DNA of 36,800 nucleotides, taken from Phycisphaerae bacterium. GTDB lineage: Bacteria; Planctomycetota; Phycisphaerae; UBA1845. Numbering within the stretch: the stretch's first letter is position 1; each line of letters starts with the position of its first letter. Positions 1-8,557 of the stretch are shown piece after piece. The stretch lies in NCBI GenBank assembly GCA_021604825.1, contig BQJS01000019.1:1-36800 (forward strand), written 5' to 3'. The notes under the pieces are model-generated. The model ran no database searches and was not told where the DNA came from. It saw only the letters and a program-made list of their open reading frames with translations. The position numbers and the translations under genes are program-made.

Positions 1-864
1 GATCAATCCGCCTACGAGGTATTGGCCAGCGTCGAGCGGGAAGACGCCGTTGAGGCCGGGTAGTGGGACTGCCGATCGACTGGTCCATTGGTTGCCGTCG
101 TATGTTGCGATCGTGCCGTTGGATCGCCCGCCTACGGCTACGATTTCTTCGGGACCGTTGCCCCACAATGACACGAGATCGTCAGCCGTTCCGGCATCGA
201 CTTGCTGCCAGTTTTCGCCGTCGTATTCGATGATGATGCCGGTCTGTCCGACGGCAATGATGTTCGTGCTGGATGTGCCCCAGATTTTTAGGAGGGCTGT
301 CGATTCGCGATCCAGCGGTGGGACCGTTTGGGTTTCCCACGTTTGGCCGTCGAAGTGAAGCAGGATCGGCGGGCCGGTGTCGATCTCGCCGCCGACTGCC
401 CACAGGTCATCTGGCGCTGCGCCCCAAATGCCCCAAAGATCGTCTTCGGTGTTGGTGGACATCGTCGTCCAGACCGCGCCGTCGTAGTGCAGGGCCGTTC
501 CCTGTTCGCCGACTGCGTACACGTCGTCGGGTCCGAAACCGAATGCCCATATTAGAATTGGCGTGTCTGGCGTGTTCATGGTTTCCCAGGTTGCGCCGTC
601 GAAGTGGAAGATCACGGACTGGTCCGGTTGGCCGCCTACGATGAAGACGTCGTTTGGTCCGGATCCCCAAACGCCGGACAAAAATCCTTCGTCGGTCGTT
701 GCGAAAGCTTCGCGCCATTCGGGTTCAGCCGGAGAGCCATCGCCATTATTCGGATCGTCATTGGTGCCACCGTCTGGCACTGTTGGATCGCAACCGGCGA
801 TGCACGCGAGTACAACCACCAAGCACGCGGCACACATCCGAGACGTCAGCTTGTCTTGAATCAT
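1..864 (-). CDS. Beta-propeller-like repeat lipoprotein (3' end outside window)
   Basis: Reading leftward from an ATG at 864, an open frame of 288 residues continues to the window edge, so the C-terminus is missing. The N-terminus is a lipoprotein signal: a short basic start, a hydrophobic stretch, and a lipobox LACIAGC with the Cys near residue 25, then an acidic Asn/Gly/Asp linker. The rest is a repeat of about 45-50 residues with a recurring WG-x-GP-(D/N)-D-(V/L)-x-(A/I)-VG core followed by (H/Y)(F/Y)DG-x-x-W, for example WGSGPNDVFIVGG and WGAAPDDLWAVGG. Such repeats occur in Ycf48/BNR-type beta-propeller proteins on the cell surface; the exact family is not recognised. It begins 8 bp after the stop of the DHOR cytochrome gene and is probably co-transcribed with it, which suggests a partner or accessory role (inference). 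Confidence 0.8.
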   Translation of the reverse strand, partial: MIQDKLTSRMCAACLVVVLACIAGCDPTVPDGGTNDDPNNGDGSPAEPEWREAFATTDEGFLSGVWGSGPNDVFIVGGQPDQSVIFHFDGATWETMNTPDTPILIWAFGFGPDDVYAVGEQGTALHYDGAVWTTMSTNTEDDLWGIWGAAPDDLWAVGGEIDTGPPILLHFDGQTWETQTVPPLDRESTALLKIWGTSSTNIIAVGQTGIIIEYDGENWQQVDAGTADDLVSLWGNGPEEIVAVGGRSNGTIATYDGNQWTSRSAVPLPGLNGVFPLDAGQYLVGGLI

Positions 865-872
865 CGTGGTTC

Positions 873-2174
873 TCACAGTGATTCCAGGAATCGGATCAAG
901 TCGGCTTGCTCGCCATCGCTCAAAGTGATGTATCCGTCACGTGCGGTTTGGGCTTCGCCGGCATGGGCGCGGATTGCGTCGTCGATGGTTTCTGCGCGTC
1001 CGTCATGGAGATAGGGTGCCGATTGCGTCAGCCCCCAAAGCGGCGCGGTGCGAAATTCCGTGCCCGATGCGACGCTTTGGAAGACTTCGTCCGAAAGCTC
1101 TTCGCCCATGTTGTGAATCAGGAGATCGGTATAGGGATGAATCATCTCTCCGGTGTCGAGGGGCAGGCTGGGCACGTGGCAATCGGCGCAACCGATCGAC
1201 GCAAACAATGCGTCGCCGCGCTCGACAGCCAAGTCAATCGTGCCGCGGAGGGGGGCTGCGAGTAATTCTTGAAAGGCAATCAAGTTTTCGAGATCGGTTG
1301 CGTTTATCTCTGGATCGGGGACGCTGTCGTCGCCGCTTCCGGTGCCACCGCCGCCGTTATTGGGAGGGGCTACCTGTGCGAGGTATTCGGGGCGTTGGGT
1401 TTTTGGGCGGGCGATCTTGGCGAGCGGGTCGCTGGTGATGCCCATCTGGTTGCCGAGCATGCCGCGGGTGATCGATTCGAGCGTGGCTGCTTGTGCTTTT
1501 AATCCGTAGCGTCCGATGCGATCGCCGTCGATGTTCGGGCGGCCGGAGATGCCGTCGTCGTCCTCGTCGGTTGGGTCTTGCATCGAGAGGATGGTTTCGT
1601 CGCTGACGCGTTCAAACAAACCCACGCCGAACAGTGGCGGCGCATCATGATCGACGAGCATTGGAACGCCCACGCTAATGACCCGCACAAACGCATCGGT
1701 TCCCGAACCGCCAGCCACGGGCGAAACGTGGCACCCGGAACAACTTGCCCCGAGTTGACTCGGCCCGAGACCATCGGCCATGATGAATAGCTTCGTAAAA
1801 ACCGCGTGACCCAATTCAAACGCATCGCTTTGATCACCGGTAAGATTGGGAGCGGATTCACCCAACTCACCGCCAAGCGGATTGTCGGGCGGGTCGATCG
1901 AGGTGACGTTGGCGTTGAGCGGTTCGGGATCGTCTTCGTCGATAACACCGTCGTTGTCGTCGTCGGTGTCGGCTTGGTTGCCCTCGCCGTCTCCATCGGT
2001 GTCTACGGATTCGTTCGGATCCTCGGGAAACGCATCTTCCGTATCAGCGACGCCATCGTTGTCGGAATCGGTGACGACAACGACAGGGTCCATGCAACCG
2101 GTGATGGTCAATGCAATGACGAATCCGAGAATTCGGCTGACGATGCCGAAACGTGCGGCGTATAGTCGTATCAT
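873..2174 (-). CDS. Di-haem oxidoreductase (DHOR/DUF1111) lipoprotein with Ca-binding TSP3-like linker
   Basis: 433 residues from the ATG at 2174, chosen because AAGGAG lies 9 bases upstream; an in-frame ATG at 2198 has no ribosome-binding site. The lipobox ALTITGC puts the lipidated Cys at residue 27. An acidic linker follows with TSP3-like DSDNDGV, DTDGDG and DDDNDG motifs that probably bind calcium. The catalytic part carries two c-type haem sites, CSGCH at 145-149 and CADCH at 329-333, and the family features DDDGISGRPN, FRTAPLWGL and YLHDGRAETI. DHOR proteins are putative peroxidases or thiol oxidoreductases; no member's substrate can be read from sequence. The protein probably faces the periplasm on a lipid anchor. 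It is the first gene of a minus-strand pair with the propeller lipoprotein and is divergent from a second DHOR gene, with about 270 bp between them for promoters. Confidence 0.88.
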   Translation of the reverse strand: MIRLYAARFGIVSRILGFVIALTITGCMDPVVVVTDSDNDGVADTEDAFPEDPNESVDTDGDGEGNQADTDDDNDGVIDEDDPEPLNANVTSIDPPDNPLGGELGESAPNLTGDQSDAFELGHAVFTKLFIMADGLGPSQLGASCSGCHVSPVAGGSGTDAFVRVISVGVPMLVDHDAPPLFGVGLFERVSDETILSMQDPTDEDDDGISGRPNIDGDRIGRYGLKAQAATLESITRGMLGNQMGITSDPLAKIARPKTQRPEYLAQVAPPNNGGGGTGSGDDSVPDPEINATDLENLIAFQELLAAPLRGTIDLAVERGDALFASIGCADCHVPSLPLDTGEMIHPYTDLLIHNMGEELSDEVFQSVASGTEFRTAPLWGLTQSAPYLHDGRAETIDDAIRAHAGEAQTARDGYITLSDGEQADLIRFLESL

Positions 2175-2443
2175 GCTGTTAGGCTCCTTCGGTTTCATCG
2201 TATCGAAACGCAGTTTCCAGGCAAAGGGTGGCTGCCATCGATCGGTGTTTGCGCATAGGATAACCGCAATTGGGGGGCTCCCGCGAATGTATAGGCCGAA
2301 TGTTTGCAGGCGCTGACAGGACGCTTGTCATTTTGTAGAATCGAAGGTGCTATAGAAAATTGAAGGTCAAAATCAGATGGCGTCTGCCATCCGTCGGGCC
2401 GATCTTTAAAGACCTTGCAACAACCCACTTTGGAGCTTCAACC

Positions 2444-4822
2444 ATGCAACGAACCGGGATGCTTCGGGCAGTGTTCCTTTCTGCGACGTTTATGTTGATC
2501 AGCGGCTGCCTCGAGCCACCACCGACAGATGAGACCGGTGACGGACCGATCGCCGACGGCATATCGGCGAAGCTTGGCGATCCCCTTCCCGGATCAACTG
2601 CTGAACAACTGGCAACGTTCGAGCGCGGGCGCGACATGGCCCAGAAGCGTTTTGACTTGGCTGAAGGATTGGGTCCGGAGTTTAATGCAACGTTTTGTGG
2701 CTCGTGTCACGAGCGCCCAGTTGTAGGCGGTAGCGCCGGACTGTACCGCAATTTCTTCATCGCCGGACAGCGCACGTCCAACGGCTCATTCATCATGGGG
2801 GACTTTGGTGGTGTCGTGCGAATGTTCAGTTATGAAGACGACATGCCTGAGCGCCCTGTGATCGCCCTTGAGAAAAACGTCTTTACGCAGCGCAACCCAA
2901 TTCCATTCTTTGGTGCTGGCTTGATCGCCGAATTGGATGGCGACACGATCTTGGCCAATGCCGATCCTGACGACTTGGATGGCGATGGCATTAGCGGCCG
3001 CGCGAACTTTGAAAATGCGCTTGTCGGGCGATTTGGGCGTAAGTCCCAGACGACTTCGATCGAAGGATTTGTTCGCGGACCGCTGTTCAACCACTTGGGC
3101 GTCACCACTGATCCACTGCCCGAAGCGGATCGTGCGCTGCTTCCAGTGGACAGCTCGCTGAGCACGCTACTGAATAATACATCAAGAATTCGGCAGGCGG
3201 CTGCCCTCGACGAACCCAACCGTGACGACGACGGTGTTCCCGATCCGGAAATGAGCAAGGATGAGTTGTTCGACCTGGTGAGCTTCGTGATGTTACTTGC
3301 GGCGCCGGAGTTGGAGGAGTTGACCGAGCAGGGTGAACGCGGTCGCTTGCTGTTTCACGATGCGGGGTGCTCCGATTGCCACATTCCCAGACTTGATGGT
3401 CCGCGCGGTCCGCTGCCTCTCTATTCTGACTTGCTGATTCACGACATGGGTGAGGAACTTGCCGACGGAATCGAGCAAGGTGTCGCCAAGGGCAACGAAT
3501 TCCGCACGCATCCGTTGTGGGGGATCGCTTCGGTTGGTCCCTACCTCCACGATGGAAGGGCGGATACGCTTGCCGATGCCATCTTGATGCATGGGGGTGA
3601 AGGGCAAGCCGCACGCGATGCGTTTGATGCGATGACCGAAACCGAGCAAGGCGATTTGATTGAATTCTTATTGTCACTTGGCGGTCGTGATCAGACGTCC
3701 ACGGGCTTGCTGGAGCCGGATGCACCCGTGCCGGGCGTCGGAGAATACGGTGGGCCGTTGCGCGAACTCGATGCGGCAGAAATGGAGCGGTTCATTCGAG
3801 GTCGGGAGTTGTTTGACCATGACTTTGGATACAACACTGGAATCGGCGCGATGGCTGGTGCAGACGGCGGCGCGCGATTCAATGGCGACAGTTGCCGGGC
3901 GTGTCACTTCGATCCAGTAATCGGTGGTTCGGGCCCGCGTGGTGTGAATGTCATGCGTCATGGATCGATGAACGAGGAGGATGTGTTCTCGGCACCCACG
4001 ACGACGCCCAACACGATTTTGCATACTGGGATTGTCGTCGGATTCAATCCACCTGAGGCCACGGAAGATATCAATGTGTTCGAGCAGCGACAGACGCCTG
4101 CCGTTTTCGGCTTGGGGCTGATTGATGCGATCGCTGACGCCACAATTCTAGCGAACGAAGATCCGACCGACGCCAACAGTGACGGGATCAGCGGACGAGC
4201 GCACATTCTGGCCGACGGTCGGGTTGGACGTTTGGGATGGAAGTCCCAAGTACCAGAGGTCGCTGAGTTTGTGCGAGACGCGATGGCGGCTGAGTTGGGC
4301 CTAACGGTCGAAGACCAGTCGGCTGACGGCCTGTTCTTTGGAATGACGGAAGACATTGACCTGATCGCCGACCCCGAGTTGATGCGAACTGAAGCGGAGG
4401 ATATGGCTTTTTACATGAGCATGTTGGCCGGACCGCCGCGACAGGCCATCGATCCCACGCAAGCCGACGAGGTTGATGCAGGTCGGGCGCTCTTCGATTC
4501 GGTCGGTTGTACCAAGTGCCACATTCCGGCACTCGTCGGCGCACTGGGTGACGTACCGTTGTATTCGGACTTACTGCTCCATGATATTCTTGCGGAAGGG
4601 TCGCTAGGGATTGAGGACGGCGATGCATCACCGACCGAGTTTCGAACGGCACCGCTTTGGGGCATTAGTCAGACCGCTCCTTACTTTCACACGGGGCGGG
4701 CTGACACAATTGAGGAAGCGGTCGGAATGCACAATGGTGAAGCCACATCTGTCCGAGAAGCGTTCATGGCATTATCGGACGCGGATCGCGAGGCGCTGCT
4801 GCTGTTCTTGCAGACATTATAG
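2444..4822 (+). CDS. Tandem DHOR (DUF1111) lipoprotein with four c-type haem motifs
   Basis: 792 residues from the ATG at 2444, preceded by GGAG with 8-base spacing; a longer TTG-start frame from 2360 has no support. The lipobox MLISGC gives a lipidated Cys near residue 22. The protein is an internal duplication of the DHOR fold. Half one has CGSCH (85-89) and CSDCH (309-313), and half two has CRACH (484-488) and CTKCH (689-693). Each half repeats the order CXXCH, PVxGGS, a GAGLI/GLGLI segment, DGISGRA, second CXXCH, FRTxPLWGI, Y(L/F)HxGRADT and a terminal LLxFLxxL. The usual DHOR length is about 400-500 residues, so this is a true two-domain form and not a frameshift product. The two halves differ in sequence, so the duplication looks old. 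It could pass electrons between four haems. No downstream gene lies close, so it appears monocistronic. Confidence 0.9.
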   Translation: MQRTGMLRAVFLSATFMLISGCLEPPPTDETGDGPIADGISAKLGDPLPGSTAEQLATFERGRDMAQKRFDLAEGLGPEFNATFCGSCHERPVVGGSAGLYRNFFIAGQRTSNGSFIMGDFGGVVRMFSYEDDMPERPVIALEKNVFTQRNPIPFFGAGLIAELDGDTILANADPDDLDGDGISGRANFENALVGRFGRKSQTTSIEGFVRGPLFNHLGVTTDPLPEADRALLPVDSSLSTLLNNTSRIRQAAALDEPNRDDDGVPDPEMSKDELFDLVSFVMLLAAPELEELTEQGERGRLLFHDAGCSDCHIPRLDGPRGPLPLYSDLLIHDMGEELADGIEQGVAKGNEFRTHPLWGIASVGPYLHDGRADTLADAILMHGGEGQAARDAFDAMTETEQGDLIEFLLSLGGRDQTSTGLLEPDAPVPGVGEYGGPLRELDAAEMERFIRGRELFDHDFGYNTGIGAMAGADGGARFNGDSCRACHFDPVIGGSGPRGVNVMRHGSMNEEDVFSAPTTTPNTILHTGIVVGFNPPEATEDINVFEQRQTPAVFGLGLIDAIADATILANEDPTDANSDGISGRAHILADGRVGRLGWKSQVPEVAEFVRDAMAAELGLTVEDQSADGLFFGMTEDIDLIADPELMRTEAEDMAFYMSMLAGPPRQAIDPTQADEVDAGRALFDSVGCTKCHIPALVGALGDVPLYSDLLLHDILAEGSLGIEDGDASPTEFRTAPLWGISQTAPYFHTGRADTIEEAVGMHNGEATSVREAFMALSDADREALLLFLQTL

Positions 4823-4861
4823 TAACGACACCGGATGTTGTGCGGAACGACCATGAGTGCA

Positions 4862-4893
4862 GGACGGTCATGATCGTCCGCCGATAATATCGG
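4862..4893. repeat. Two adjacent palindromes
   Basis: GGACGGTCATGATCGTCC (4862-4879) is an 18-bp imperfect palindrome with 16 of 18 positions symmetric. It is followed directly by CCGATA-A-TATCGG (4881-4893), a perfect 6+1+6 palindrome. There is no T-run after them, so a terminator is not indicated. They could be operator sites, or a structured 3' UTR of the DHOR gene that ends 40 bp upstream. Confidence 0.55.
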
Positions 4894-4997
4894 TGTATCA
4901 CTTCAAACAACCAAGTCATCGCAAAAGTTCTCGGACGTCTAGCGCGGGCAGCGTCGCCAATGCGCTCGCTCTGCCTGTTTGATACAGACAGGCCCCA

Positions 4998-5026
4998 TAG
5001 CAAAAAAAACGACGTGTGTTTTGCTA
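4998..5026. repeat. A/T-rich inverted repeat
   Basis: TAGCAAAA (4998-5005) and TTTTGCTA (5019-5026) are perfect 8-bp complements around a 13-base loop. As RNA, the run of T in the right arm makes it weakly terminator-like for the DHOR transcript; as DNA it could be an operator. Confidence 0.5.
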
Positions 5027-5170
5027 ATACCGGCGCCGTGTATGGCCCTCCCATCCCATAGACCAAATAAGTTTTATCTAAGATCTCCTTCAACATGCGA
5101 CGATTTTCTCTGTTGACGGATTCAGTTCGGAATAGGTTGAAACCGTCCGTTTAGCCGGACGAATTCTCTT

Positions 5171-5200
5171 GAAATTCGACTTCGAGAAACTTCGAATTTC
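5171..5200. repeat. 9-bp inverted repeat in the cheA leader region
   Basis: GAAATTCGA (5171-5179) pairs perfectly with TCGAATTTC (5192-5200), 180 bp before the cheA start. The symmetric arms suggest a regulator-binding site or a leader hairpin. No known operator is recognised. Confidence 0.5.
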
Positions 5201-5379
5201 TAGCGGACTGAACGTCGCCCGCGCAGAGTCAGATCTCGACGGCTAATAGCGAATGATTCGATCCTTGGCATATGAGAACGCGGGTTGAATGAAGTGATTT
5301 GGGTTGTTGGTGTACTGGCGAGACTGATTCGCAAAGGTCGAAATCGGATTGCTGGTATTGCAAAGGGAGATCGTATCGG

Positions 5380-7788
5380 ATGAGCGAAAACGGAACCGAC
5401 TCGGCTAAGACATACTTGAGCGAACTCGGCGACTTGTCGAAGACGGTCGATCGCGACGATCTTCCTGGTTTGGCGAAGATGCACGAACTGTGCGGCTCGC
5501 TGACAAGCCCTGAGGTTGTGGGACTGTCACCCGATGGGCAAAAGATCGCCAGCGAAATGGTCACGACGTTGGAGTCGTTGATCTTCGGGGAAATTGCAGA
5601 CGCTGGCGAGGCGATTCAAGGCGTTCAAGATGCGATCGGAAGTCTCATTGCCAGTTGCGGGGATGATGTTCCGACCGCTGCCGCCGAAGAGATCGCTGGC
5701 ACGCCCGACACTGCCTCCGTCACTGACCAACTCGACAAAATCTTCGAAGATGCAACGCCCGCCGCCGAAGAACCTCAGGCCATCGAAACGCCGCTACCTG
5801 CCGAATCCGTGGCGCCAGAAGTTCAACCGACGGATGCAGAACCTGCTCAAATTGAAGCGTCAGAAACGCTGGAAGCGGACGAGTCCGAGACTCAGGCGGG
5901 ATACGTCGCCGAACCGCTGATCATCAGCAACGACGAAATCGAAATGGTCGCTGGTTTCGTAGAGGAAGCGGGCGAACATCTCGATGCCATCGAAGCCGCG
6001 GTGTTGGAAGTCGAACGCTCACCAAGCGATGCAGAGGCAATCGACTCGCTTTTCAGGCCGTTTCACACGATCAAGGGTGCGGCGGGTTTTCTCAATCTGC
6101 GAGACATCGTAAGCATCACCCACGAAGCCGAAACACTGCTCGACCAAGCCCGTAAAGGTTCCCGCCAGGTGACGCACGGCTTGATCGATTTGGTTTTTGA
6201 AGTGGTGGATATCCTGAAAGTTCAGTTCGATGGCATTCGTGGTCATCTTGCCAATCCGTCAAACGATGCCATTCCCCAGCCCCCAATCGAAACCATGATC
6301 GCAAACCTCCGTGACGTGGTGGCAGGTCGCATCGAGCCGGTCGGAAGCAATCCACCCGCCGGTGATTCAGACAAGAAAATTGGCGAAAACCTGGTCGAGC
6401 AGGGTTCCGTTCCGCAAGAAGCTGTGGACTTCGCAGTTGAGGGTCAACAGCGCACCGACGAACCCAAGAAGGTCGGTGAGAAGTTGATGGAAATGGGTGT
6501 GGCCAACGCGAAGCAGATCAGCCAAGGCCTTCGTCCTCAAGCCGCGGGCAAAGCGGCGCCGGCCAAACCCCCTGCGGGCGAGCAGTCCGTACGAATCGAT
6601 ACAGCGAAACTCGATGCGCTCGTTGACATGGTCGGTGAATTGGTGATCGCGCAGACTCAAGTGAGTGCCAGCCCGCATGTCGCAAACGATCCGAGGTTGG
6701 CAAAAGATGTGACGCGCTCGACCAAGATCGTGCGTGACGTTCAAGACGCCGCGATGGCGATGCGGATGATTCCCATTGGCCCAACATTTCAGAAGATGGC
6801 CCGCCTGGTCCGCGATGTCGCCCGCAAGGTTGGCAAGAACGTCGAACTGACGATTTCGGGTGAAGATACCGAACTCGATAAGAACGTGATCCAGCAAATC
6901 GGTGATCCCCTGGTACATATGGTTCGCAACGCTGTCGATCACGGAATCGAACCCGCCGACGTGCGGTTGGCGGCTGGCAAATCCGCATCGGGCAAAGTAT
7001 CACTTTCGGCGTTTCATAGCGGCGGCAACATCGTCATCGAGATTACCGACGATGGAAAGGGCCTCAACGCTGAAGCACTTATCAAGAAGGGTATCGAGAA
7101 GGGCATTATCAGCGAAGACGATCAACTGACTGCAGAGCAAGCCTATGACCTGATTTTCGCTCCTGGATTCTCGACGGCTGAACAGGTCACCGGCGTGTCC
7201 GGGCGCGGCGTGGGCATGGACGTCGTTCGTCGCAACATTGAAAACCTCAGGGGCAAGTGCGATATCACTTCGACCCAGGGAAAAGGAAGTACGTTCTCGA
7301 TTCGACTTCCGCTCACGCTGGCGATTATCGATGGCATGGTGCTTCGGGTTGGTGCGGAACGTTTCATCATCCAAACGGTCACCGTTGAGAATGCGCTGCG
7401 TCCAACCAGCGATCAAATCACGAGTGTGCAGCACAAAGGTTCGGTTCTCAATGCGCGTGGCCGGCTAATTCCCCTGGTTCCGCTTGGGCCACTCTTTGGG
7501 TTTAGCGAGAACGTCGACCCCTGTGACGCGATCGTCGTGATCGCCCAGCATGAAGCGGGCGAGATTGGGATTATCGTGGACGAGCTCATTGGACAACAGC
7601 AAGTCGTCATCAAACCACTGGGTGAACGATTCCAAAAACTGCGCGGTATTTCGGGGGCGGCGATCCTCGGTGACGGCAAAGTTGGATTGATACTGGATGT
7701 CTCCGGTATAGTCGCAGCACAGCAAACGGTAAAGTTGAGTAACGAACCGCAAGGTGCCAATCAACTTGCTCCAGTATTGAGTGACTGA
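5380..7788 (+). CDS. cheA: Chemotaxis histidine kinase CheA with MshEN-like insert
   Basis: 802 residues from the ATG at 5380, with an AAAGGGAGA ribosome-binding site about 9 bases upstream. CheA autophosphorylates and passes phosphate to CheY and CheB in the receptor array. Domains in order: a helical N-terminal extension of unknown role (1-95); an acidic Ala/Pro/Glu-rich linker (about 100-180); the Hpt domain (about 185-285) with the phosphorylatable His229 in FHTIKGAAGF; two copies of a K(I/V)GExLxExG motif at 332-342 and 363-373; dimerisation helices starting at VRIDTAKLDALVDMVGELV; the ATPase domain with N517 in the N-box, DDGKG (557-561) and GRGVGMD (608-614); and a C-terminal CheW-like domain (about 660-790). 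There is no recognisable CheY-binding P2 domain and no receiver domain. It is the first gene of the cluster; cheW follows after 83 bp. Confidence 0.95.
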   Translation: MSENGTDSAKTYLSELGDLSKTVDRDDLPGLAKMHELCGSLTSPEVVGLSPDGQKIASEMVTTLESLIFGEIADAGEAIQGVQDAIGSLIASCGDDVPTAAAEEIAGTPDTASVTDQLDKIFEDATPAAEEPQAIETPLPAESVAPEVQPTDAEPAQIEASETLEADESETQAGYVAEPLIISNDEIEMVAGFVEEAGEHLDAIEAAVLEVERSPSDAEAIDSLFRPFHTIKGAAGFLNLRDIVSITHEAETLLDQARKGSRQVTHGLIDLVFEVVDILKVQFDGIRGHLANPSNDAIPQPPIETMIANLRDVVAGRIEPVGSNPPAGDSDKKIGENLVEQGSVPQEAVDFAVEGQQRTDEPKKVGEKLMEMGVANAKQISQGLRPQAAGKAAPAKPPAGEQSVRIDTAKLDALVDMVGELVIAQTQVSASPHVANDPRLAKDVTRSTKIVRDVQDAAMAMRMIPIGPTFQKMARLVRDVARKVGKNVELTISGEDTELDKNVIQQIGDPLVHMVRNAVDHGIEPADVRLAAGKSASGKVSLSAFHSGGNIVIEITDDGKGLNAEALIKKGIEKGIISEDDQLTAEQAYDLIFAPGFSTAEQVTGVSGRGVGMDVVRRNIENLRGKCDITSTQGKGSTFSIRLPLTLAIIDGMVLRVGAERFIIQTVTVENALRPTSDQITSVQHKGSVLNARGRLIPLVPLGPLFGFSENVDPCDAIVVIAQHEAGEIGIIVDELIGQQQVVIKPLGERFQKLRGISGAAILGDGKVGLILDVSGIVAAQQTVKLSNEPQGANQLAPVLSD

Positions 7789-7871
7789 AATCCAGCAGTG
7801 AAGGCATGAGGTGACTCAAAATCCTACCAAGTCGCAGTAGTCGTAAAGTCAGTTGCAAGGGAGACTCAAGA

Positions 7872-8414
7872 ATGCAGGACTCGCTAGATACTATCAATCA
7901 ACAGCTTCTCCAGCAGGAGTCAAGCGGAACCTCTGGTACCAACGGTGGTGCCAAGTATTTGACGTTTCTCTTGGCTGATGAGGACTACGGAATCGACATC
8001 CTCAAAGTCCGTGAAATCATCGGTGTTTTGGATATTACGAGAGTCCCTCAGACGTCACACTTTGTCGGTGGGCTGATCAATCTTCGTGGTCGTGTCATTC
8101 CAGTGATCGACTTGCGATCCAGGCTCGGCATGCCGGAAGCGCCCTACAATGAAGAGACTTGTATCATCGTCGTTGACATTGGCGAACTCATCGGAGTCAT
8201 CGTTGATACGGTTCACGAAGTACATGAGATCCCTGATTCTAAGATTGAGCCTCCCCCTTTGCTTGGTGGTGCAGTCGATATTTCCAACATACTCGGCATG
8301 GGAATGATCGATGGCAAGGTCAAAATCCTACTCGATATAGACAAGGTCATGGACTCCGAGGAAATGGTTAATCGTATTGAGGCAGATGCCAAAGCAGTTC
8401 CGGAATTTGTTTGA
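7872..8414 (+). CDS. cheW: Chemotaxis coupling protein CheW
   Basis: 180 residues; ATG at 7872 preceded by AAGGGAG with 8-base spacing. A disordered Ser/Gly/Thr start (1-30) leads into one CheW domain (about 30-170) with typical segments: KYLTFLLADEDYGIDILKV, the EIIG turn, INLRGRVIPVIDLRSRLG and VIVDTVHEV. CheW links receptors to the CheA kinase in the inner-membrane array. Length and single-domain structure are ordinary. The 3' gap of 143 bp before cheD contains a hairpin, so cheD may be translated or regulated somewhat apart from cheA-cheW. Confidence 0.95.
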   Translation: MQDSLDTINQQLLQQESSGTSGTNGGAKYLTFLLADEDYGIDILKVREIIGVLDITRVPQTSHFVGGLINLRGRVIPVIDLRSRLGMPEAPYNEETCIIVVDIGELIGVIVDTVHEVHEIPDSKIEPPPLLGGAVDISNILGMGMIDGKVKILLDIDKVMDSEEMVNRIEADAKAVPEFV

Positions 8415-8506
8415 TCGATTTTATGCCATATAGGGCCAAATGTCCGAGCAGTTACTTGAAGGTCTCTGAGTCAAGGCTGCCAGGCGGACGCTTCAATTGG
8501 TCAAGG

Positions 8507-8536
8507 CTGGCAAACCCCAATTATGGCGGTTGCCAG
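8507..8536 (+). repeat. Hairpin in the cheW-cheD gap
   Basis: CTGGCAA (8507-8513) pairs with TTGCCAG (8530-8536), and the stem can extend by a CC/GG pair after a bulge. It ends about 20 bases before the cheD start and just upstream of its GAGAG ribosome-binding site. No T-run follows, so it is more likely an RNA processing or translation-control hairpin than a terminator. Confidence 0.4.
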
Positions 8537-8557
8537 TAGCGCACAGCGAGAGACTGT

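Larger units (their letters stand above)
4823..5379 (+). other. 557-bp non-coding region rich in inverted repeats, upstream of cheA
   Basis: No convincing gene is seen; the reading frames here are short and without family features. The stretch separates the tandem DHOR gene from the chemotaxis cluster and must hold the cluster promoter. Besides the repeats listed separately it contains a hairpin GCCTGT/ACAGGC (4973-4993) and GTCCG/CGGAC (5145-5160). No clear sigma-70 or sigma-54 promoter could be matched. Confidence 0.6.

Noticed and set aside
2360..2443. TTG-initiated 28-residue extension of the tandem DHOR
   Set aside because: The lipoprotein signal and ribosome-binding site both place the start at 2444.
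4880..4887. GCCGATAA, identical to the flagellar sigma-28 -10 box, upstream of cheA
   Set aside because: No TAAA -35 element stands at the required spacing, the site is 490 bp from cheA, and the match lies inside a palindrome that explains it.
4764..5096. 110-residue minus-strand frame in the DHOR-cheA gap
   Set aside because: It overlaps the DHOR 3' end, has no ribosome-binding site and looks like low-complexity random sequence.
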